Positions 33,001 through 42,409 of a stretch of 42,409 nucleotides of DNA are shown here, piece by piece. Location: positions 1-42,409 of the forward strand of contig NZ_JAKNBL010000025.1 of assembly GCF_022410535.1 (NCBI RefSeq), given 5' to 3'. The position numbers and the translations under genes were made by a program. Under the pieces are notes generated by a model. The model made no database searches. It was not told the DNA's origin and saw nothing but the letters and a program-made list of their open reading frames with translations. The stretch is from Pelotomaculum terephthalicicum JT. Its GTDB lineage: Bacteria; Bacillota; Desulfotomaculia; Desulfotomaculales; Pelotomaculaceae. Position 1 is the first letter of the stretch. Each line of letters opens with the position of its first letter.

Positions 33001-36000
33001 CGCTCATGGTTGCCTCCGTTTTTAGACTGCCTATAAGGAATTGAAACTCTAACACAATAGCATTGTGTTAGATTGTAAAAGTGAGTTTTTAGACTGCCTA
33101 TAAGGAATTGAAACTGGATATGTCAACAAGAAATAATAGTGTTGATAATAAGTTTTTAGACTGCCTATAAGGAATTGAAACTGGTATAGCCTCGCCGGGT
33201 GTGCTCGGCATCGTCCATGTTTTTAGACTGCCTATAAGGAATTGAAACTTCCTTCCAGTCCATCTCCTGAATATCAATGTCAGGTTTTTAGACTGCCTAT
33301 AAGGAATTGAAACCTGCGGCGGCCTCCGGGCTACCGTACCTGGTTTCGGTTTTTAGACTGCCTATAAGGAATTGAAACTTCCAATCGCATATCGGACAAA
33401 TTATCGGCATTGTATGTTTTTAGACTGCCTATAAGGAATTGAAACACCTCCCTTAATTTAAAATTTAACCCTGCCGCAAAGCGTTTTTAGACTGCCTATA
33501 AGGAATTGAAACAAATTGAAACCTGGAGCCTTAATAATAAGCCAGTCAAAGTTTTTAGACTGCCTATAAGGAATTGAAACTTTCAGACACGAGGCGCAAA
33601 AGTATGCAGATACATGAGTTTTTAGACTGCCTATAAGGAATTGAAACAGGAGGTCTCACCCTATGAAAATCCCGCCACGCGCGGAAAGTTTTTAGACTGC
33701 CTATAAGGAATTGAAACCCGTTGGACGGTACATACAGGGTGCATACCCTTGCGCCGTTTTTAGACTGCCTATAAGGAATTGAAACTCGCAAACGGCTTAT
33801 GTTGCACTCGTTCTGTCACCGTTTTTAGACTGCCTATAAGGAATTGAAACCGTCCCTTCCGGGAGCGTGAAACTACTAGCCATGGAAACGTTTTTAGACT
33901 GCCTATAAGGAATTGAAACGTGTGTAGACCTATAACTATATATTTTACTTATATTGTTTTTAGACTGCCTATAAGGAATTGAAACACCTTCTTTGGAGGT
34001 TTAACGGCATTAGCAGGATTCCTGGTTTTTAGACTGCCTATAAGGAATTGAAACTAGAGGCTGAACACTATCTAAGAAACTGGAAAGATTGTGTTTTTAG
34101 ACTGCCTATAAGGAATTGAAACATGTTGGTAAGTGAACTAATTAAAGAACTACAAGAGCGTTTTTAGACTGCCTATAAGGAATTGAAACGTTGATATCCA
34201 GGGAGACGAACTGAAAATAATTCTGTTTTTAGACTGCCTATAAGGAATTGAAACAATATTGTGAGCTTGCCAAAGAGAAAAAATGCAACTGTTTTTAGAC
34301 TGCCTATAAGGAATTGAAACTTGTCCTTATCCACGCTGGTCACTTCGGCCTCGGAAGTTTTTAGACTGCCTATAAGGAATTGAAACCCGCAATCGTGGCC
34401 GACTTCCGGCGCGGGCTTTTGAGTTTTTAGACTGCCTATAAGGAATTGAAACTTGTCAGGGTTAGACATATCGACACGGGTTCTTATTTGTTTTTAGACT
34501 GCCTATAAGGAATTGAAACTTGTATCAGATAAAGGGAGAGATATCAACTACCTCATCGTTTTTAGACTGCCTATAAGGAATTGAAACATCCGATTACCTG
34601 GCCGCCTGTCGGCCGGTTGACTGTGTTTTTAGACTGCCTATAAGGAATTGAAACGTACTGAGGGCTATCTGGGCCATTTTACTTAATTCCTCGTTTTTAG
34701 ACTGCCTATAAGGAATTGAAACGCCGAACTGCAACGACAGCAGGGATTCGGGGAATACCGTTTTTAGACTGCCTATAAGGAATTGAAACATTCTTCAATA
34801 TTAGGAACACCTTGCCCCCTTAGCTTCGTTTTTAGACTGCCTATAAGGAATTGAAACTCCTCACTAAATCTTCTGTTCCGATGTCGTTTCCAACGTTTTT
34901 AGACTGCCTATAAGGAATTGAAACCATTGTCGGCGCTATCGGTATAGTGTCATTTATTTTGGCGTTTTTAGACTGCCTATAAGGAATTGAAACGTTTTAT
35001 CGCCAGCCCAATACACATCTGCCCCAATGCCGTTTTTAGACTGCCTATAAGGAATTGAAACCAGGACTGTGAGATTGAGATTACTTCCGACCAGGCGGTT
35101 TTTAGACTGCCTATAAGGAATTGAAACATTAATTCACTACCGGTATCATGTATTTGCTGCCATTGGTTTTTAGACTGCCTATAAGGAATTGAAACTAAAT
35201 ATACTCCAAAAAAGTGTCAATACCCTATTGACGTTTTTAGACTGCCTATAAGGAATTGAAACATTAGACGGTCAATAACCATGCGCCCCGCTCCGTATTT
35301 GTTTTTAGACTGCCTATAAGGAATTGAAACGCCTTTAAACTGGACCCGGTCACAAAGGACCGGGCTGCGTTTTTAGACTGCCTATAAGGAATTGAAACTG
35401 TGATCCGTCCACTACGGGACAGGTTTAACGGGGGAGAGTTTTTAGACTGCCTATAAGGAATTGAAACATTAGATGCCAGAATCTATGTGGAGTATAAGGG
35501 CCAAGTTTTTAGACTGCCTATAAGGAATTGAAACAGTAAAAACCAAGAATCCATATTTTAAATGACTACAGTTTTTAGACTGCCTATAAGGAATTGAAAC
35601 TCCAGCTAGTTAACTCGTTGATTTGGCCCCTTTCTGCGCGTTTTTAGACTGCCTATAAGGAATTGAAACCGAGATGGCTAAACAACTGGAGGTGATGCCA
35701 CATGAGTTTTTAGACTGCCTATAAGGAATTGAAACAATAATCAACTCTTTCCTCGCCGAACCAACCTATTGTGTTTTTAGACTGCCTATAAGGAATTGAA
35801 ACGGATATAACCGGATTCCTGATACAATGCCGGGGTTTAGAGTTTTTAGACTGCCTATAAGGAATTGAAACCGTCCCTTCCGGGAGCGTGAAACTACTAG
35901 CCATGGAAGTTTTTAGACTGCCTATAAGGAATTGAAACAAAGGTCCTCCAGGCTGTCTTCTTCCTGTGCCTGCGCCGTTTTTAGACTGCCTATAAGGAAT

Positions 36001-39000
36001 TGAAACCGAACAGGTAAAGGCAGATATTCCGGCTCATATCGGTTTTTAGACTGCCTATAAGGAATTGAAACCTACTCATATTGCCGGCATCGACACGCGG
36101 GGGTTCTGGGTTTTTAGACTGCCTATAAGGAATTGAAACCGAGATTTGGCCGGGGGCCTGGCGGGAACGAGGCTGCGTTTTTAGACTGCCTATAAGGAAT
36201 TGAAACAGGAGGGTCGAAAATGAAAGAAATTAGGAATCTTGCCGAGTTTTTAGACTGCCTATAAGGAATTGAAACCAAGAAACGCCATTAACATAAACGC
36301 CTATATGATTGTTTTTAGACTGCCTATAAGGAATTGAAACCGCGAGCCGCGCCGAGTTTTGGGATTGGTGGGGGAGTTTTTAGACTGCCTATAAGGAATT
36401 GAAACCATTCTCAAAAAACGCGTTGCAGTCCCTTTTCGCTTGGTTTTTAGACTGCCTATAAGGAATTGAAACCGGCAACAGTTTCAGTTCGCCAACCTGC
36501 TCCTGAATGCGTTTTTAGACTGCCTATAAGGAATTGAAACTTGGTCATGGCGATCTGAATGCTACCTCATGCCCTGGTTTTTAGACTGCCTATAAGGAAT
36601 TGAAACTCAGCATGATTATAACTGATGCGCTTAGATGTCACGAGTTTTTAGACTGCCTATAAGGAATTGAAACATAAACTTTACACATTTATAAAACTCC
36701 TTTCTGCCGCGTTTTTAGACTGCCTATAAGGAATTGAAACGTCAATGGAAAGATTCACAAGGCTAATGAGTGAGTGGGTTTTTAGACTGCCTATAAGGAA
36801 TTGAAACCTGAGTCAGGCTATCGGCGCACCCTCCCGGCTTATGAAAGTTTTTAGACTGCCTATAAGGAATTGAAACATTGACATGGTCAAAGAGAGCAGT
36901 ATTCGCAGGCAGGTTTTTAGACTGCCTATAAGGAATTGAAACGCCAGCGCCGGCCGAAAAAGTATGGCTCCAAGCACGGGTTTTTAGACTGCCTATAAGG
37001 AATTGAAACTCGCTTGCCCGTCAATCCTGCCCACTGCCGATATCTGCGTTTTTAGACTGCCTATAAGGAATTGAAACCTAGTACGACGGTACACACGCGC
37101 CGATTTCGCTTCCCGTTTTTAGACTGCCTATAAGGAATTGAAACTTTTATTAGGCGACATGTCCGCATGTCCGCTGTCGCCGTTTTTAGACTGCCTATAA
37201 GGAATTGAAACCGTTTCCAAGGTATCCACGTAATCAGCAATAAGTTTCGTTTTTAGACTGCCTATAAGGAATTGAAACTGCGGAATGTCTATTTTAAGCC
37301 GGCAGCGGGCGGGGCTGTTTTTAGACTGCCTATAAGGAATTGAAACCACGGAGAGCAGGTTAGCGAAACTACACTACGAGGGTTTTTAGACTGCCTATAA
37401 GGAATTGAAACCTACAAGTATAACGGCGAATGGTCGGAGGCTATCCCCGTTTTTAGACTGCCTATAAGGAATTGAAACTGTGGGGTGAAGAAGAAGATTT
37501 GCCGGAATCTGCGAGGGTTTTTAGACTGCCTATAAGGAATTGAAACATTTATGAAAGGATGATTGAGATGTCAGGTATTTCAAGTTTTTAGACTGCCTAT
37601 AAGGAATTGAAACATAATATTGGCGAGATCAAGGAAATTCTGGAAGATCCGTTTTTAGACTGCCTATAAGGAATTGAAACTTCTTCGCACCATCTGCATG
37701 ACAGGGACAAAAGGCGAGTTTTTAGACTGCCTATAAGGAATTGAAACGCCGTTTTTTCTGCCGCGATTCTGCCATCTTTCTGCGTTTTTAGACTGCCTAT
37801 AAGGAATTGAAACCGTTCAGGTTTACAACTTCAGCATAAGGGGAGGCAAGGTTTTTAGACTGCCTATAAGGAATTGAAACATGTCATTTGCTGTGCGTCG
37901 GTTTGATAGACTGCCGCCGTGTTTTTAGACTGCCTATAAGGAATTGAAACATGCATTTTGGTGAACTAATAAGAGCTGCTAATACTGGTTTTTAGACTGC
38001 CTATAAGGAATTGAAACACCCCAGAAGGAGTTTTAGAAGCCTACTATAACGGCAAGTTTTTAGACTGCCTATAAGGAATTGAAACTGATCCAGTTCTTGG
38101 CGGCACAACTCAAAAGCTTGTGTTTTTAGACTGCCTATAAGGAATTGAAACAATGGAGAATGCAGGATAGAACTTGATCCTATTTTCCGTTTTTAGACTG
38201 CCTATAAGGAATTGAAACTGGCACCATGACCTCTTTGCGGGCGCATGTTGGAAAGTTTTTAGACTGCCTATAAGGAATTGAAACCAAGGAGGAATCAAGA
38301 ATGAATCTTGACGAACTGAAGGTTTTTAGACTGCCTATAAGGAATTGAAACTTGTTGCTCTGCTGGTTGTGGCCCTAGTATCGTTTAGTTTTTAGACTGC
38401 CTATAAGGAATTGAAACATCGGCGGGATGTAGACGCTCTCTATTTTGTGCATTGGTTTTTAGACTGCCTATAAGGAATTGAAACCTAACAAACAATTGGG
38501 AAGATGAATTTGACGAGCCCCTGTTTTTAGACTGCCTATAAGGAATTGAAACTTTGTATTAAAGGAGACTGCACAAGTTTATGTTCCGCGTTTTTAGACT
38601 GCCTATAAGGAATTGAAACCCGGATTCCAGACGGCGTTTGCCCATTCTATCTTTGGTTTTTAGACTGCCTATAAGGAATTGAAACTCGCCCCAGTTCACG
38701 CGATCAAGAATAAATTTCACACCGTTTTTAGACTGCCTATAAGGAATTGAAACAATTCTGAAGTAATTAAACGTGCAAATTATACTACAGTTTTTAGACT
38801 GCCTATAAGGAATTGAAACATTTGAAAGGAGCGTATTTATGAGAATATTGCTTGGTTTTTAGACTGCCTATAAGGAATTGAAACTCTCCTGTACCGGGCG
38901 ACTTGCGCCGCCCCTGGTTGCGTTTTTAGACTGCCTATAAGGAATTGAAACACTTACTAGTGCTATTGTTATAGATAATTCAAATGTAACGTTTTTAGAC

Positions 39001-42000
39001 TGCCTATAAGGAATTGAAACACAAAAACACTTCAGGAAAGCGGCTTACAGGGACTTTTCGTTTTTAGACTGCCTATAAGGAATTGAAACATTCGTGAGGG
39101 CGTTGCATACGGCAGTCAGCCGCTTAGTTTTTAGACTGCCTATAAGGAATTGAAACAAATCTGTTTCGAGATAGACGTTGCAGAATTCTATGAGTTTTTA
39201 GACTGCCTATAAGGAATTGAAACCAGCCTCAACGAGCTACAACATGGTAATAGGCAAAGGTTTTTAGACTGCCTATAAGGAATTGAAACATGTAAAAAAT
39301 GCCGCTTACGGCGCTGTCGGAGACGTTTTTAGACTGCCTATAAGGAATTGAAACAAAGATTTTGTACGCCGAATGGGGAAGGAGTTGGGAAGTTTTTAGA
39401 CTGCCTATAAGGAATTGAAACTTAGGTAGATGTATTTCGGTAATTGAGCCGTCCACCAGGTTTTTAGACTGCCTATAAGGAATTGAAACAAGTTGGGTGA
39501 GGTTATATGGATTGATGACTGTGGGTTTTTAGACTGCCTATAAGGAATTGAAACACGCCGAGGTCAGCCCGCGCAAGTATTTTCACGACGAGGGTTTTTA
39601 GACTGCCTATAAGGAATTGAAACTCTGCAATAACATTGTTAACGGCAATACTACAGCACAAGTTTTTAGACTGCCTATAAGGAATTGAAACCTACAACCA
39701 GAACCGAATCAAGCAATTTGGCCTACAGGTTTTTAGACTGCCTATAAGGAATTGAAACAAAAGTATTGTCAGCGATGCCATGGATAGCGTCGCGTTTTTA
39801 GACTGCCTATAAGGAATTGAAACTTGTTCTACAGTAATGGACCAGGGGCCTTCTGCATCCGTTTTTAGACTGCCTATAAGGAATTGAAACAGCTTTACAA
39901 AAAGGTGCTGTCCTTCCCAGACGATAGTTTTTAGACTGCCTATAAGGAATTGAAACTCTCCTGTACCGGGCGACTTGCGCCGCCCCTGGTTGCGTTTTTA
40001 GACTGCCTATAAGGAATTGAAACCAAAAAAAGAAAACCAAGGCCTGTTAAAGTTAATAAGGTTTTTAGACTGCCTATAAGGAATTGAAACTTGAGGACTT
40101 CGGCCCGCAAAAGGGCAAGACTTGGAACAGTTTTTAGACTGCCTATAAGGAATTGAAACCGGAAAATAATGGCAAAACAAATGTTTCAATCCCTCGTTTT
40201 TAGACTGCCTATAAGGAATTGAAACAAGAATTGCATGAACGTATAGACATCTATGGTGATAGCGTTTTTAGACTGCCTATAAGGAATTGAAACACGAGAA
40301 AATTAGCAAGAAAAAAGCTGGCAAGAAGACAGTTTTTAGACTGCCTATAAGGAATTGAAACATCCCATTTTCCAGTGCAATCCGTTTGACCTCAGCCGTT
40401 TTTAGACTGCCTATAAGGAATTGAAACTTGTTCTACAGTAATGGACCAGGGGCCTTCTGCATCCGTTTTTAGACTGCCTATAAGGAATTGAAACAGAAGT
40501 ACGCCGCCGACAAATACGGCAACCTCACTGAGTTTTTAGACTGCCTATAAGGAATTGAAACGTGATAATTGCTTCTTGCAGACCGTTTCCAACTGCTCCG
40601 TTTTTAGACTGCCTATAAGGAATTGAAACCTAAACTTTCGGCAAAATATTGCAATCTCCTGCCGTGCGTTTTTAGACTGCCTATAAGGAATTGAAACAAG
40701 CTTTCCCTGGCCTTAATTACTCCACCCGTTTTAAAGTTTTTAGACTGCCTATAAGGAATTGAAACCGATCATGGACACTGGTGGGTAAAGCTTTACGACG
40801 AATCGTTTTTAGACTGCCTATAAGGAATTGAAACATAAAATCAATACCATGACTTAATGTGTGCAAAACTCCGTTTTTAGACTGCCTATAAGGAATTGAA
40901 ACAACATGAGAAGGAAACTGATTGAACAGGTAATTGAAAGTTTTTAGACTGCCTATAAGGAATTGAAACATTGAATCCTTCCACCGCACTTTTGGCTCAT
41001 CTTTCGTTTTTAGACTGCCTATAAGGAATTGAAACACACAAAAAGAATTAGCAGCAATGCTTGGCGTTAAGTTTTTAGACTGCCTATAAGGAATTGAAAC
41101 TCTCAACTTGAAAACGGGAGCGTAACATCAAAAACGTTTTTAGACTGCCTATAAGGAATTGAAACCTGTTACATCTGACTATCTTATTGGCCTTTCAGAC
41201 GGTTTTTAGACTGCCTATAAGGAATTGAAACTCAAATCCCCACGGCTCGCCCTTGTATGGCTTAATTAGTTTTTAGACTGCCTATAAGGAATTGAAACTC
41301 TTCATCAAGCTTGTCTAACCGTACCCAGTCTGTATGTTTTTAGACTGCCTATAAGGAATTGAAACGTAAGGATAGAGCAGGCGTCCGCTAAACGTCCGGT
41401 CGTTTTTAGACTGCCTATAAGGAATTGAAACCTTTCAGTATCCGCCGAGTTTTACGGCTTTACCGCGTTTTTAGACTGCCTATAAGGAATTGAAACGTGG
41501 ATCAACCCGTTCATCTATGATGACAATATCCGTTTTTAGACTGCCTATAAGGAATTGAAACCCCAAATTGCTGGCGCGATTTTCTGAAGATTGGAGAGTT
41601 TTTAGACTGCCTATAAGGAATTGAAACTCTTGCGGCCCATACTGCCGGCATCGACACGCGGGGTTTTTAGACTGCCTATAAGGAATTGAAACTCCAAACA
41701 ATATCTGCAAAATCCAGCCGGCGGCCGAGTTTTTAGACTGCCTATAAGGAATTGAAACCAACCATGACAAGCAAAGATGGAACTGTCTCAACCAGTTTTT
41801 AGACTGCCTATAAGGAATTGAAACATGTTGCGTAATAACGGGGGTGGATATAATCGCAAAGTTTTTAGACTGCCTATAAGGAATTGAAACCCGGCCTGTT
41901 CGTTCCATTCAACCGACTTCAATTTATTAGTTTTTAGACTGCCTATAAGGAATTGAAACAAAGGTCCTCCAGGTTGTCTTCTTCCTGTGCCTGCGCCGTT

Positions 42001-42282
42001 TTTAGACTGCCTATAAGGAATTGAAACTTCTTTAGGTTGAATATAGCACCAATGGCATTAATAGTTTTTAGACTGCCTATAAGGAATTGAAACAACACGG
42101 ATACAAAATAACCATTTACCCGTTGCTCACGTTTTTAGACTGCCTATAAGGAATTGAAACGCGGGAGGGAAACCCATGCCCGGCCACATAATAGAGTTTT
42201 TAGACTGCCTATAAGGAATTGAAACTTGAAACAGCTTTCTTGCCGCTGGTTGACCCAATTTCAGTTTTTAGACTGCCTATAA
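30012..42282 (+). CRISPR. Very large type I-B CRISPR array, 183 complete repeats plus a truncated last repeat
   Basis: The 30-nt repeat is GTTTTTAGACTGCCT followed by ATAAGGAATTGAAAC. I counted 183 complete copies by hand, starting at 30012, 30078, 30145 and so on to 42196, and saw no variant among them. The 184th copy (42264-42282) keeps the first 19 bases and then diverges. Spacers are mostly 35-40 nt and the unit averages about 67 nt. The ATTGAAAC end gives the usual 8-nt crRNA handle. With cas genes and leader at the left and the decayed repeat at the right, transcription is rightward and the newest spacers are near 30042. Several spacers occur twice. Open frames on the minus strand through the array merely translate the repeat (VSIPYRQSKN, FQFLIGSLKT) and are not genes. 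Confidence 0.99.
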
Positions 42283-42304
42283 TGTAATCTTGCTCGTAAA
42301 GTAG

Positions 42305-42326
42305 TCCTGCCAGGCAGGATTTTTTT
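42305..42326 (+). terminator. Rho-independent terminator after the CRISPR array
   Basis: TCCTGCCAGGCAGGA (42305-42319) forms a 6-bp stem with a three-base loop, followed by T7. It lies 22 bases past the last, truncated repeat. Confidence 0.75.
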
Positions 42327-42409
42327 GCATTTTCATTGTCCTGAAAGATGATCCGCAACCCTCGCCAATCTGCTAAAATATTTGCAGTTTCTTTGGGGAG
42401 GTTATTATT
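42327..42409 (+). promoter_or_regulatory. Upstream region of a gene beyond the window
   Basis: The window ends with GGGGAGGTTATTATT. GGGGAGG at 42395-42401 is a strong ribosome binding site, so a start codon is expected at or just past the end. Confidence 0.45.

Noticed and set aside
31256-41908. Many minus-strand open frames across the CRISPR array
   Set aside because: They only translate the repeat (VSIPYRQSKN or FQFLIGSLKT) plus spacers, with no ribosome binding sites.
30012-42282. The possibility of two adjacent arrays with different repeats
   Set aside because: The same repeat and orientation run through without a gap; there is only one terminal degenerate repeat.

Overview
The window looks like chromosomal DNA of an anaerobic, spore-forming Firmicute, probably of the Clostridia (Peptococcaceae-like). 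This is inferred from tandem SPOCS (DUF3794)/LysM spore-envelope proteins, a cyclic di-AMP riboswitch, strong AGGAGG ribosome binding sites with frequent TTG/GTG starts, and mosaic GC content. No rRNA or tRNA gene was found.

Left part (1-9890) is a patchwork of decayed and mobile DNA. It holds a 5'-broken small ORF, a frameshifted membrane-anchored prenyltransferase/squalene-cyclase-repeat protein, two mini membrane proteins, a 5'-truncated IS110-family transposase, and the 3' end (domains V and VI) of a group II intron without its protein. An AT-rich stretch with a direct repeat and a large inverted repeat follows, then an intact GC-rich zinc alcohol dehydrogenase. A large serine recombinase abuts a trypsin-like protease gene that has lost its 5' half.

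Middle part (9890-15810) is a cell-envelope/spore region. A c-di-AMP (ydaO/yuaA) riboswitch precedes a secreted double CAP-domain protein. Next come a three-SPOCS-repeat LysM protein and a second SPOCS-like protein with a His-rich insert and a C-terminal lectin-like domain. A YbaB/EbfC homologue and low-complexity proteins follow.

Right part (15810-42409) is a very large CRISPR-Cas locus. cas6 stands alone. A TTGACA-17-TATTAT promoter precedes the type I-B effector operon cas8b(Cst1)-cas7-cas5-cas3. A HicA-like toxin/antitoxin pair on the opposite strand separates this from a wrecked type III-B (Cmr) module. In that module a CARF-like gene survives only as a frameshifted C-terminus, cmr1 is intact, cmr2 has lost its whole centre including the palm, and cmr3 is broken and joined by deletion to the last residues of cmr6. 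The adaptation genes cas4-cas1-cas2 are intact. An IS110 remnant lies between cas2 and the leader. The array then runs for 12.3 kb with, by hand count, 183 apparently identical complete 30-nt repeats plus one truncated terminal repeat and 183 spacers. It is transcribed rightward, as shown by the ATTGAAAC 3' repeat end, the leader on the left and the degenerate last repeat on the right, and it ends at a rho-independent terminator.

Taken together, a seemingly complete I-B system (Cas6 processing, Cas8b/7/5 Cascade, Cas3 nuclease, Cas4/1/2 adaptation) serves a giant, homogeneous array. A neighbouring cOA-signalling III-B system has been deleted piecemeal. Several spacers occur twice with small length or base differences, which points to repeated sampling of related invaders.
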